Shown: positions 1-7,243 of the stretch, piece by piece | How the letters are laid out: each line of letters opens with the position of its first letter | Position numbering within the stretch: position 1 is the first letter of the stretch | NCBI GenBank assembly: GCA_050258375.1 | Contig: JBLMYQ010000011.1 | Coordinates: 1 to 55,934, forward strand | Direction: 5' to 3' | From: JBLMYQ01 sp050258375 | GTDB lineage: Bacteria; Bacillota; Clostridia; Acetivibrionales; UBA4821 | Length of the DNA: 55,934 nt | The notes under the pieces: generated by a model | Database searches by the model: none | Told to the model about the DNA's origin: nothing | The model's input: only the letters and a program-made list of their open reading frames with translations | Made by a program: the position numbers and the translations under genes

Positions 1-6
1 TTAGAT

Positions 7-384
7 ATGCAGGTATATTTAAATATTGCAAACTCTATTTCAGGTCAGCCCCAGAATACTGAGAGTCCGACTGTAAGTACAACACCTTTTTCTCAAATAT
101 TAGCGGACAAAGTAAACAATATTTCAAATGAAGAAGCCATTCAGAGAGCTAAAGGAAAAAGGGCCGCAGAATGGCTTGCGCAGAGGTTTGGTCTTCCTTT
201 AGGTTTTTTTATGGTATTGCTTGACAAATTGGGAATAACGACCGAGCAGCTCGGCAACCCTGAAACACAGGGCATAGCACTAAATACACTAGCTAATTAT
301 TTTGATCTTCGCGAAGAGGAACGAGAAGACTTAATTAATGACTTTAGAGGACTCATGGAGACCTTAGACAGAAAGATAAAATAA
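7..384 (+). CDS. Hypothetical small protein, possibly 5'-truncated
   Basis: Unrecognised protein of 125 residues if the ATG at 7 is the start. The frame stays open to the window edge (no stop in bases 1-6), and no ribosome-binding site can be seen, so the true start may lie upstream. The N-terminal ~40 residues are polar and Ser/Thr/Gln-rich; the rest looks helical and includes an Arg/Lys/Ala-rich stretch at about 46-60 and an acidic, charged C-terminus. No signal peptide or membrane segment is visible. The stop codon overlaps the left arm of a strong hairpin terminator, which supports the reading frame being real. No function is proposed. Confidence 0.55.
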   Translation: MQVYLNIANSISGQPQNTESPTVSTTPFSQILADKVNNISNEEAIQRAKGKRAAEWLAQRFGLPLGFFMVLLDKLGITTEQLGNPETQGIALNTLANYFDLREEEREDLINDFRGLMETLDRKIK

Positions 385-406
385 TCAGGGTATCTCTACC
401 CTGATT
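383..406. terminator. Bidirectional hairpin terminator
   Basis: A perfect 10 bp stem with a 4-base loop (arms 383-392 and 397-406). It follows the stop of the small plus-strand gene and also faces the tRNA-Leu fragment on the minus strand. It may be the original terminator of the tRNA operon before the islet was inserted. Confidence 0.7.
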
Positions 407-411
407 TGAAA

Positions 412-467
412 TGGTGCGGGAAACCGGGGTCGAACCGGTACGGTGTCACCACCGCAGGATTTTAAGT
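412..467 (-). pseudogene. 3' half of tRNA-Leu, attachment-site-like duplication
   Basis: Bases 411-466 match 2143-2198 of the intact tRNA-Leu(UAA) gene with two differences, both in the variable-arm stem, and then similarity stops. The copy runs from the CCA end through the T arm and variable arm to the anticodon loop; the 5' half is absent. Breakpoints in the anticodon loop are typical of tyrosine-recombinase integration into tRNA genes, where the element brings a replacement 3' end. I read it as the distal attachment-site scar of the islet between 468 and 2143. Confidence 0.8.
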
Positions 468-667
468 TTCCAACTTCGGTTTTTTACGTTTCGTAGAGTC
501 CACAAAAGGCTGATATTTCAGCCTTTTTGTTTTTTGTGTCCATTTGTTTCTATTGTCTACTGTTATTTTTGTCGGCAGAAAGTCTGCAAGAATTTTTACT
601 TTACTATTTCACTCATATATATTTAGATTAATATAATATTGATTCACGTGTAAAATTATTGCTTTTT

Positions 668-692
668 TACTCACGTTCCAAAAACGTGAGTA
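668..692. promoter_or_regulatory. Inverted repeat downstream of fic
   Basis: Perfect 10 bp arms (668-677 and 683-692) around a 5-base loop. The arms contain the same TTACTCA/TGAGTA core found repeatedly upstream of fic. On the minus strand the hairpin is followed by A rather than T, so it is a poor terminator for fic; it could be an operator copy or a terminator of plus-strand transcription. Confidence 0.4.
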
Positions 693-714
693 CTATTTAC
701 TCGCATCATTAATA

Positions 715-1782
715 TTATTCATTTTTGAGTAGGTCAAACAGCTTTTTATTCAGGTATATCTTTTCTTTTCCTATTTTCTCGGAAAGCAAAATACCAATAC
801 TTTGTAAATCGTTCAAATACTTAGCTGCCGTCTTTCTATTAATGCCTATCTTGTCTTGTATATAGGCATTTTTTGTGTATAATTCAAAAAATACTGATTC
901 AATCAAATCTTTTGAATATATTTTGTTCAGCTTTTCTCTAACTTCATTTTCTGTTTCTTCCATCATTATTATTATTTTCTTTATCAGGTTCAATGTTTCA
1001 ATTGAAGTCTGTTCAACTGCTTCTAAAATATACAAAATCCAACCTTCCCAATTGTCTTTAGTTCTCACTTCCTGTAATAGTCTGTAATATGCCTGCTTGT
1101 TATTAATTATAAATCTACTCAAATAAAGTATCGGGCTGTCAAGCAGTTCCTGTAATACTAGATAAAGAACGTTGATTATCCTGCCAGTCCTTCCATTTCC
1201 ATCATAGAAAGGATGTATTGACTCAAACTGATAATGTATAACTGCAAGTTTGATAAGTGGATCAATTATATCATTGTTGTCATTTATGTACTGTTCGAGA
1301 TTTCCCATGAATTCTAATATTTCTTTTTCCCCAACCGGAGGAGTATAAACTATTTCTCCCGTAATATCATTTCTAAGCGTAGTTCCCGGTAATTTTCTTA
1401 TGCCGGCATTATTATTTTCTACGATTTGTTGAATTTCCACTATCATATTGGTTGTAAGCATTGATTTTTCTTTTATCAGCTCGTATCCATGCCATAAGGC
1501 AGTTCTATAATTTATTACTTCTTTCGCGGCTAAACTTTTATATGAGTCAACCGCCATAGACTTATACAATTCATCATGTGTAGTAATTATATTTTCTATT
1601 TGCGAACTATCTTTTGCCTCTTGTAATGTAACAGCATTTATAAGAATATTCTTATTAGGAATTATTTCTGAATACCCCTTAAGTTCTGCAAGTGCCTTAT
1701 TTGCTCTATTTAACTGCACCAGAATTTTTACTGTTTCAAAATTAGACTTTGGTGGCAGCATTTTTAATCTAAATTCATCCAT
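715..1782 (-). CDS. Fic/DOC family protein with N-terminal inhibitory helix and C-terminal wHTH
   Basis: A 355-residue Fic-domain protein. Enzymes of this family usually transfer AMP from ATP to a target hydroxyl. The full motif HPFYDGNGRTGR is at 190-201 with the catalytic His, so activity is expected. The N-terminal region carries SSQIEN at 59-64, matching the (S/T)xxxE(G/N) inhibitory motif of class II Fic proteins, whose Glu blocks the ATP gamma-phosphate site. The last ~55 residues look like a winged helix-turn-helix, suggesting DNA binding and autoregulation. It is the only gene in the tRNA-Leu islet, and no separate antitoxin gene is visible. The start is the ATG preceded by AGGAGG-like sequence. 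Target unknown; a stress or phage-defence role is inference. Confidence 0.88.
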   Translation of the reverse strand: MDEFRLKMLPPKSNFETVKILVQLNRANKALAELKGYSEIIPNKNILINAVTLQEAKDSSQIENIITTHDELYKSMAVDSYKSLAAKEVINYRTALWHGYELIKEKSMLTTNMIVEIQQIVENNNAGIRKLPGTTLRNDITGEIVYTPPVGEKEILEFMGNLEQYINDNNDIIDPLIKLAVIHYQFESIHPFYDGNGRTGRIINVLYLVLQELLDSPILYLSRFIINNKQAYYRLLQEVRTKDNWEGWILYILEAVEQTSIETLNLIKKIIIMMEETENEVREKLNKIYSKDLIESVFFELYTKNAYIQDKIGINRKTAAKYLNDLQSIGILLSEKIGKEKIYLNKKLFDLLKNE

Positions 1783-1836
1783 ATAATCCCTCCTTCTGTT
1801 TCAGTATAATACTAATGTTTATAAAAAGAAAGAGGT

Positions 1837-1897
1837 CATGGGTAATTTTTTGTTTTTTTTACTCATGTTTTTGTTATGTGGGTAAAATCTACTCATA
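1837..1897. promoter_or_regulatory. Cluster of TTACYCAT half-sites upstream of fic
   Basis: Four related half-sites lie in the fic upstream region: CATGGGTAA at 1837-1845, TTACTCATG at 1859-1867, GTGGGTAA ending at 1885, and CTACTCATA at about 1889-1897, in alternating orientation. The inverted repeat downstream of fic has the same core. This is the arrangement expected for an autoregulatory operator bound by the Fic winged-helix domain. Binding is inference. Confidence 0.4.
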
Positions 1898-1944
1898 AAC
1901 AATAATAAATTCCTTCATCAATTCTATTTAAAGTTATTATTGTA

Positions 1945-1974
1945 ACCCGCAGGACTTTTAGTTCTTGTGCTATG
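1945..1974. other. Possible second tRNA-Leu anticodon-arm remnant
   Basis: CCGCAGGA at about 1948 is followed by sequence resembling the anticodon stem and loop of the tRNA-Leu at 2144-2230, with several substitutions. It could be an older integration scar. The match is short and could be chance. The rest of the 1783-2143 gap holds only the fic operator cluster and the tRNA terminator. Confidence 0.3.
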
Positions 1975-2101
1975 ATTTTATATGATTTGTCTTCTGAAGA
2001 ATGCCTATTTTAAGCCTTTTCTGTTTTTGACAAATATGCTAAGAAATATATACTTTAAGTTTTTGTCGGCAGAACTCGTGCAAAACAGTATTATGTCGAC
2101 C

Positions 2102-2138
2102 AACAAAACAACAACCCCAAAGGCTAAAACCCTTGGGG
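2102..2138 (-). terminator. Terminator of the tRNA operon
   Basis: Arms at 2115-2123 and 2130-2138 pair fully on the minus strand (one G-U), followed by a T-rich tract. On the plus strand one pair is broken, so it is minus-strand specific. It sits just after the 3' end of tRNA-Leu, inside the islet. Confidence 0.75.
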
Positions 2139-2143
2139 CTGTA

Positions 2144-2230
2144 TGGTGCGGGAAACCGGGGTCGAACCGGTACGGTATCACTACCGCAGGATTTTAAGTC
2201 CTGTGCGTCTGCCTGTTCCGCCACTCCCGC
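2144..2230 (-). tRNA. tRNA-Leu(UAA)
   Basis: 87 nt with a long variable arm (class II) and encoded CCA. The acceptor stem GCGGGAG pairs with the 3' end, and the anticodon loop CTTAAAA gives UAA. It is the last gene of the tRNA operon. Its 3' half is duplicated at 412-467, so it is probably the integration target of the fic islet. Confidence 0.97.
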
Positions 2231-2236
2231 ATTTTT

Positions 2237-2335
2237 AGATGCTAGAAGTTAGATGTTGGAAGTTAGATTTAAGAAATGCTTCGCAGCTTTTCTGCATGTT
2301 TCTCACTTCTAACCTCTCATTTCTCACTTCTATCT

Positions 2336-2336
<1 letters not shown>
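2237..2336. repeat. ~100 bp imperfect hairpin element inside the tRNA operon
   Basis: The spacer between tRNA-Cys and tRNA-Leu is an almost full-length imperfect inverted repeat. The left half holds two AGTTAGAT units, the right half the complementary CACTTCTAAC and CACTTCTATC units, and the centre has AGAAATGC opposite GCATGTTTCT. It would form a long hairpin in the precursor tRNA transcript. It looks like a small dispersed palindromic element; no second copy was seen in this window. Confidence 0.5.
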
Positions 2337-2410
<74 letters not shown>

Positions 2411-2485
2411 ATAGCCTTAATCTATAACAGTTTCTAATATTCAGTTGGAGAAACCCATCCATCCAAATAAAGAATCCTGTTTATA

Positions 2486-2514
2486 TAGCTCGCGCTTTTT
2501 TTACGCGAGCTATC
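2486..2514. other. Hairpin between tRNA-Gly and tRNA-Cys
   Basis: A strong stem (TAGCTCGCG with CGCGAGCTA) around an A/T-rich loop. It is probably a structural or processing spacer in the tRNA precursor; on the plus strand it is followed by T-rich sequence. Confidence 0.4.
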
Positions 2515-2521
2515 TTTTGTT

Positions 2522-2596
2522 TGGAGCGGAAGACGGGACTCGAACCCGCGACAACTGCCTTGGCAAGGCAGCGCTCTACCACTGAGCCACTCCCGC
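2522..2596 (-). tRNA. tRNA-Gly(GCC)
   Basis: 75 nt with encoded CCA. The anticodon loop TTGCCAA gives GCC. The acceptor stem GCGGGAG pairs with the 3' end through one wobble-type position. Confidence 0.97.
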
Positions 2597-2611
2597 ATTT
2601 CTAATTTCTAT

Positions 2612-2687
2612 TGGTGCCTAGAGCCGGAATCGAACCAGCGACACGTGGATTTTCAGTCCACTGCTCTACCGACTGAGCTATCTAGGC
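2612..2687 (-). tRNA. tRNA-Phe(GAA)
   Basis: 76 nt with encoded CCA and a GCCTAGA/TCTAGGC acceptor stem. The anticodon loop CTGAAAA gives GAA. Confidence 0.97.
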
Positions 2688-2745
2688 GTATTATTTAGTT
2701 TTTTAGACGGCAGAAGCCAGATTTCTCCGGCTTCAAGCCTCTATA

Positions 2746-2822
2746 TGGCGACCCAGAAGGGGCTCGAACCCTCGACCTCCAGCGTGACAGGCTGGCATTC
2801 TAACCAACTGAACTACTGGGCC
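2746..2822 (-). tRNA. tRNA-Asp(GTC)
   Basis: 77 nt with encoded CCA. The anticodon stem CCAGC/GCTGG encloses the loop CTGTCAC, giving GUC. Confidence 0.97.
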
Positions 2823-2830
2823 GTATATAT

Positions 2831-2856
2831 AGTGCTGAGTTATATTACTCAGCACT
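2831..2856. other. Hairpin between tRNA-Val and tRNA-Asp
   Basis: A perfect 10 bp inverted repeat (AGTGCTGAGT with ACTCAGCACT) around a 6-base loop in the tRNA spacer. Probably a processing or spacing structure; it lacks a T-tract in the transcribed direction. Confidence 0.45.
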
Positions 2857-2865
2857 ATGGTTTCA

Positions 2866-2941
2866 TGGTGGGAACAATAGGGCTCGAACCTATGACCCCC
2901 TGCTTGTAAGGCAGATGCTCTCCCAGCTGAGCTATGCTCCC
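2866..2941 (-). tRNA. tRNA-Val(TAC)
   Basis: 76 nt with encoded CCA. The anticodon loop CTTACAA gives UAC. First gene of the six-tRNA operon, just downstream of a near-consensus promoter. Confidence 0.97.
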
Positions 2942-2978
2942 ATGCTTTTATACTGTGCCGCCCGCAGCGACAATAATG

Positions 2979-3007
2979 AGTATACAGAAACAAAGAGCAT
3001 CTGTCAA
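2979..3007 (-). promoter_or_regulatory. Promoter of the tRNA operon
   Basis: Minus-strand TTGACA (3002-3007), a 17 bp spacer, and TATACT (2979-2984), about 38 bp upstream of tRNA-Val. A near-consensus sigma-A promoter, as expected for stable RNA. Confidence 0.85.
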
Positions 3008-3205
3008 AGACTTTGACTCGCCAATATTATTGATTAAACTAATTTCTCTGTATCTATCTTCGTCTTTCTCGTTATTGCTACTCTATAATATATATTAATA
3101 TATCTAATATATTATTCCGCATAAGCAATAGCAATTTCACGAAGAATCATTATTCATGTTATATAAAGCCTGAATTTAACTCTTTTTTGAGACTTTAGAG
3201 TTTTT

Positions 3206-4081
3206 CTACTCCTTCATGAAGCAATCTACTTCCTCTTGATTAAAGCAGTACTTCTTTAAACAGAAATGACATTCTATTTGAACGTGACCCTCTTCTTCCA
3301 AAATACTATTAAGCTCGGTTCTGCCCAAGCTGATAAGTGCTTGCTCCATTCTTTCCCTACTGCAATCACATAAATATTCAGGTTCAATTTCATCAAGTAT
3401 TTTTAATTCCATATCCCCCGTAACTCTTTTAACTATATTTTCAATTGATTCACCCGCTGACAGATAATTTGTAACCGTAGAAAAGCTCTGTAGATTTGCT
3501 TCAATTTTTTCAATTACATTTTCTTCGGTCTTTGGCAAAAGCTGTATTATGAAGCCTCCGGAAGAAATCACCTCTTCTGTTTTATCGACAAGAACACCTA
3601 GTGCAACTGCAGACGGAATCTGCTCGGATTTCAAAAAATAATATGCAATATCCTCTGCAATTTCACCTGAAACAAGCGGAATAAAACCTATATAAGGTTC
3701 CTTTAATCCAATATCCTTTATTACATTTAAATAACCATCTTTTCCAACAGCTCCACCCACATCTAATTTACCAAGTGAATTTGCTTCAAGATAAACTTCG
3801 GGATTGCTAACGTAACCTTTCACATTCCCACGATGATTTGATACAACCACAATTCCACCTAATGGACCGCCACCTTTAATCTGAATAGTGAGTCTGTCAT
3901 CCTCATTTTTAAGCATCATTCCCATCATAAGACTGGCTGTAAGAGTTCTTCCAAGCGCAGCAGAAGCTACAGGCGAGAGATTATGCGTTTTTCTGGCTTC
4001 TTCAACCAGATTTGTTGTTTGAGCAGCAAATACTCTTATTTTTAAATTTTTATCAGTTAATCTAAGCAACTTGTCTTTCAA
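3206..4081 (-). CDS. hslO: Hsp33 redox-regulated chaperone
   Basis: 291 residues, the usual Hsp33 length. This cytosolic holdase is activated when its zinc-bound cysteines are oxidised. The C-terminal zinc centre is intact: CDC at 238-240 and CHFC at 271-274, the CxC/CxxC pattern of the family. The start is TTG, preceded by AAGGTGG at suitable spacing. It is monocistronic between the tRNA operon and the cold-shock gene. A weak hairpin lies near the stop, but no clear terminator is seen. Confidence 0.96.
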   Translation of the reverse strand: MKDKLLRLTDKNLKIRVFAAQTTNLVEEARKTHNLSPVASAALGRTLTASLMMGMMLKNEDDRLTIQIKGGGPLGGIVVVSNHRGNVKGYVSNPEVYLEANSLGKLDVGGAVGKDGYLNVIKDIGLKEPYIGFIPLVSGEIAEDIAYYFLKSEQIPSAVALGVLVDKTEEVISSGGFIIQLLPKTEENVIEKIEANLQSFSTVTNYLSAGESIENIVKRVTGDMELKILDEIEPEYLCDCSRERMEQALISLGRTELNSILEEEGHVQIECHFCLKKYCFNQEEVDCFMKE

Positions 4082-4262
4082 TTATATTCCACCTTCTTTT
4101 TAAAAATGCAAAAACCAGATACTACTAATAATTCATAATTAGCCATAACATGTATCTATTATATTATTATAATAATTATTGGCAATACAAAACCGCAAAA
4201 TTCTGCTGAGAAACTAATGAAAGGAAAATTTTTTATGCGAAATACCTGAAAGGGCATAAGAA

Positions 4263-4288
4263 AACCCTGACTTTTCTCAGTCAGGGTT
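4263..4288 (-). terminator. Terminator of the cold-shock gene
   Basis: An AACCCTGACT stem pairs with its complement around a 5-base loop and is followed by T-rich sequence on the minus strand, immediately after the cold-shock gene. Confidence 0.8.
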
Positions 4289-4310
4289 ACTTTTTTGCTC
4301 TACATTTATT

Positions 4311-4514
4311 TTAAAGAGCCCTAGTCACATTTGATGCCTGAGGTCCTTTGGCTCCTTCGATTACTTCAAACTGAACCTCTGTACCTTCTTCAAGTGTTTT
4401 GTATCCATCCATTTCTATTGCTGAGAAGTGAACAAATACGTCCTTTCCTTCTTCCCTTTCGATAAAGCCGAAGCCTTTCTCAGGATTAAACCATTTTACC
4501 TTGCCTTTTTCCAC
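4311..4514 (-). CDS. Cold-shock protein, CspA family
   Basis: 67 residues forming one OB-fold cold-shock domain, an RNA chaperone that binds single-stranded nucleic acid. RNP1 (KGFGFI, about 13-18) and RNP2 (VFVHF, 26-30) are intact with the expected aromatic residues. The start is GTG with GGAGG nine bases upstream. It has its own promoter and terminator. Known members are induced by cold or at growth transitions; the leader contains a hairpin that may contribute to control. Which paralogue (A/B/C/D) it is cannot be decided here. Confidence 0.96.
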   Translation of the reverse strand: MEKGKVKWFNPEKGFGFIEREEGKDVFVHFSAIEMDGYKTLEEGTEVQFEVIEGAKGPQASNVTRAL

Positions 4515-4546
4515 TTTAACATTCCTCCATTACTTAAACTTTTCAA

Positions 4547-4601
4547 CATGGTCATTTTTCAACCATGCACATAGTTTAGCATACCTTATTTTTATTGTCA
4601 A
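4547..4601 (-). promoter_or_regulatory. Promoter and leader hairpin of the cold-shock gene
   Basis: Minus-strand TTGACA (4596-4601), 17 bp, TAAACT (4573-4578). The predicted transcript begins with a CATGGT/ACCATG hairpin (4547-4567). Structured 5' leaders are known for cold-shock mRNAs; a thermosensing role here is inference. A second TTGACA-like hexamer lies 16 bp further upstream. Confidence 0.75.
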
Positions 4602-4745
4602 CGATTTCCGTTGTCAATACGCAGTTATATTTGTCATTTGTCGTCGCTTTTTGTTTTAGTGGTTTTATATTCTCTGCTACTATTATTATTTTCTGTCTTC
4701 AATAATATATTACAGTAATTTATTTGAAATTATCACAATTCTTGA

Positions 4746-5954
4746 TTATTTCTTTGCTTTTAGTATTTCTATTGCTTTCAATAATTGTGTATCCTGCTTC
4801 TCGTCTATTTGCAGAGAAGATTTATAGTTTTTGGGCAGCTCTACAACCTTATCCGGAATGATGCCTTTCCCCTGAATACTTGTTCCTTTAGGTGTAAAAT
4901 ATTCTGAAATGGTAACCTTTAAGGCTGTTCCATCTTTTAAATCAATTACCTCTTGAACGACACCCTTCCCAAATGTTTTTGTTCCTACCAAAACAGCTTT
5001 ATTCCAATCCTTAAGCGCACCTGCTAATATTTCCGAAGCACTGGCACTGCTTCCATTTACCAAAAGCACTATAGGCATTTCAGCTTGTTTAGCATCAGAC
5101 TCCCAAGTTCTTTTTTCTTTATTCTTATCCAACGTATAGACTATAATTCCTTTAGGCACTAATCTATCTGCAATGTCAACAACTTCCTCAAGCAGTCCAC
5201 CAGGATTGTCTCTTACATCTATTATAAGACCTTTAACCTTTGACTTGACAAGGCTATCATATGCTTTATTAAAATATTCGGAAGTTTTTTCGTCAAACAT
5301 TGATATTCTTATATATCCGATATTATTGCTTAGTGTTTTGTATTTGACCGTTTTTAAAATTATTTTCGCTCTTGTAATTACCTTTTGAAAGGGTTCTTTT
5401 ATATCCTTTCTTTTTATTGTAAGGGTTACTTTTGTGCCTTCCTCCCCCTTCATCATAGCAACTGCTTTATCAAGCTCTGATCCTTTAACTTCTATTCCAT
5501 TGACTTTTATTATCTTGTCTTCAGGCAATATACCGGCTTTTTCACCAGGTGTATCTTCAATCGGAGAAACTACAATCACAGAGTCATCCTTTGTATCTGC
5601 AGAAACTACAATACCTATTCCTGCGTATGTTCCTTTGGTTTCAGTTGTTAAATCTTCATATTCCTTTTCATTGAGGTAAGCGGTATAAGGGTCCTTAAGC
5701 GAGTCTGTCATTCCATCGATTGCTCCCTCTGTCAGCTTCAAATCACTTGTTCCCCACAAAAAATATTTATCAAGGTAACCCTTTATCTTATTAATTTTTT
5801 CTGTATCAAAATTGACAGATTTTTGTTTTGGCAGAAGATCCATCGATAAAGCTTTGCTTGAGAATATAAATGCTGATATTGCAAAACTTATAACAGATGT
5901 GATTATTACCAGAGATACAACACCTACTGCTATCTCTTTTTTTCCATTGTTCAA
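4746..5954 (-). CDS. ctpA: Carboxy-terminal processing protease, S41 family
   Basis: 402 residues. One N-terminal membrane anchor (about 10-32) places the protease outside the membrane. A PDZ domain (about 95-185) is followed by the S41 catalytic domain, with the nucleophile motif SSASASE (302-308) and the catalytic Lys in TFGKG (Lys330). Such enzymes cleave exported or sporulation-signalling proteins from the C-terminus; the substrate here is unknown. The start is TTG with AGGAG upstream. It follows ftsE-ftsX and an M23 hydrolase, an order that suggests a wall-remodelling role, with a 140 bp gap before it. Confidence 0.94.
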   Translation of the reverse strand: MNNGKKEIAVGVVSLVIITSVISFAISAFIFSSKALSMDLLPKQKSVNFDTEKINKIKGYLDKYFLWGTSDLKLTEGAIDGMTDSLKDPYTAYLNEKEYEDLTTETKGTYAGIGIVVSADTKDDSVIVVSPIEDTPGEKAGILPEDKIIKVNGIEVKGSELDKAVAMMKGEEGTKVTLTIKRKDIKEPFQKVITRAKIILKTVKYKTLSNNIGYIRISMFDEKTSEYFNKAYDSLVKSKVKGLIIDVRDNPGGLLEEVVDIADRLVPKGIIVYTLDKNKEKRTWESDAKQAEMPIVLLVNGSSASASEILAGALKDWNKAVLVGTKTFGKGVVQEVIDLKDGTALKVTISEYFTPKGTSIQGKGIIPDKVVELPKNYKSSLQIDEKQDTQLLKAIEILKAKK

Positions 5955-6096
5955 ATTAGTTCACTCCTGACTTATTAATATATTTTATTTCTATTTACTT
6001 TGTTATATTGTTATACCATTATTATATACATTACAAGGAAAAAATAAAGAAAAAGTATTTGCCTCACTTTTCCTTTATTTTAAATATTAGAAGAAT

Positions 6097-7227
6097 TTAT
6101 TTTGAAATATAGGTTAAAGGATTAACCGGAGTTCCATTTTCTCTTACTTCAAAATGCAAATGTGGTCCGGTTGATAATCCTGTACTACCAACTTCTGCAA
6201 TTTTTTTACCAGCTTTTACTTCAGCTCCTTCTGAAACAAGGATTTTTGATGTATGCGCATATAAAGTTGATTTTCCGCTTCCATGATCGATTATAACCGT
6301 TTTGCCATAACCCCCAAACCAATCCGCCATTATTACCGTGCCATCACTTACAGCAACAATATCCGTTCCTGATGACGCCCATATATCAACACCTGTATGC
6401 ATCTTCTTCTTTTTTAATATTGGATGCATTCTCATTCCAAAGTATGACTTAACACTGGATGAGCCGTCAATAGGCCAGTGGAAAACTCCTCCGCTGTATA
6501 CCTTTTTGCTTCCCTTCTGAATTCTTTTTATTTTTTCTTTTAATCTGTCAGATTCTTTGAGTTCTTCATCTATAGTCACTTCTAAATTTTTTTGCTTTTC
6601 AGAAAGCTGCCGCAAGTAGCTGCTTCTGTTTCCCCTGAATGTATCAAGGTTTCTTTTAACTGTAACCTTAGATTCTTTAGCTGCTTCCCTGGATTTTTTT
6701 TGCTTTTCAATTGCAGTTTTTGCCTGTTGTATAATTTCCCTTGTCTCGGCAGTAGATTCTAAAAGCTCTTTATCCTGTTCAAGGATACTTTTTACAAAAT
6801 GATATCTTGCAAAGAAATCAGAAAAGCTATCCGCGTCCAAAATCATCTCAAGATATGTAGATTCTCCGTTTTTATACAGAGCAACAATTCTTGCCTTAAG
6901 CATCTGTTCAAGATTTTTCATCTTTTCCTCTGCCTGATTAATCTGAGCTTCTTTTTCTTCAATATTTTGATTATAATCAGAAATCTGTTTCTTTAAATCT
7001 TCAATTGACATTCTTGCACTATCAATCTGCCTGTCTAACACTTCAATTTCATGGCTTATTTCCTTCTTCTCTTTCTTAACGCCATTTAATTGTTTCATTT
7101 TAGTATTTATACTTTTACTGTTTTTCTTAAGCTGTGCATTCAGGTCCTTTACGCTTTCTCCCCAGCTAGGGAGAGCCCCTGCCAGAACTGCTATCGCAAC
7201 CAATACAATTATACCGTTTTTTTTCAT
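6097..7227 (-). CDS. Coiled-coil M23 peptidase, EnvC-like murein hydrolase/activator
   Basis: 376 residues from the ATG behind GGGGGAG. A signal peptide or anchor (about 5-24) is followed by a long Lys/Glu-rich coiled coil (about 25-240) and a C-terminal LytM/M23 domain. The zinc ligands look complete: HTGVD (His277, Asp281) and HLHFE (356-360), so it should be an active endopeptidase rather than a pure activator. In other bacteria FtsEX controls a coiled-coil hydrolase or activator through the FtsX loop; the position directly after ftsX argues the same here. The longer reading from the TTG at 7242 would start inside the ribosome-binding site. Confidence 0.92.
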   Translation of the reverse strand: MKKNGIIVLVAIAVLAGALPSWGESVKDLNAQLKKNSKSINTKMKQLNGVKKEKKEISHEIEVLDRQIDSARMSIEDLKKQISDYNQNIEEKEAQINQAEEKMKNLEQMLKARIVALYKNGESTYLEMILDADSFSDFFARYHFVKSILEQDKELLESTAETREIIQQAKTAIEKQKKSREAAKESKVTVKRNLDTFRGNRSSYLRQLSEKQKNLEVTIDEELKESDRLKEKIKRIQKGSKKVYSGGVFHWPIDGSSSVKSYFGMRMHPILKKKKMHTGVDIWASSGTDIVAVSDGTVIMADWFGGYGKTVIIDHGSGKSTLYAHTSKILVSEGAEVKAGKKIAEVGSTGLSTGPHLHFEVRENGTPVNPLTYISK

Positions 7228-7243
7228 ATTTCTCTCCCCCAAA

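Larger units (their letters stand above)
412..2198. mobile_element. Candidate tRNA-Leu-integrated islet carrying fic
   Basis: The intact tRNA-Leu lies at one end and its 3'-half duplicate at the other, in direct orientation, as expected for site-specific insertion at a tRNA 3' end. The enclosed ~1.7 kb carries one gene (Fic) and no integrase, so it is either a decayed remnant or a minimal element mobilised in trans. A 15-base direct repeat (571-585 and 2059-2073) lies inside each end and could be a remnant of recombinase arm sites. The element also carries the terminator now used by the tRNA operon. Confidence 0.6.

Noticed and set aside
411..626. Plus-strand open frame over the tRNA-Leu fragment
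   Set aside because: No ribosome-binding site and it crosses the att-like fragment and a hairpin; not a plausible gene.
2733..2993. Minus-strand open frame of 86 codons over tRNA-Asp and tRNA-Val
   Set aside because: It is a translation of tRNA genes and their spacers.
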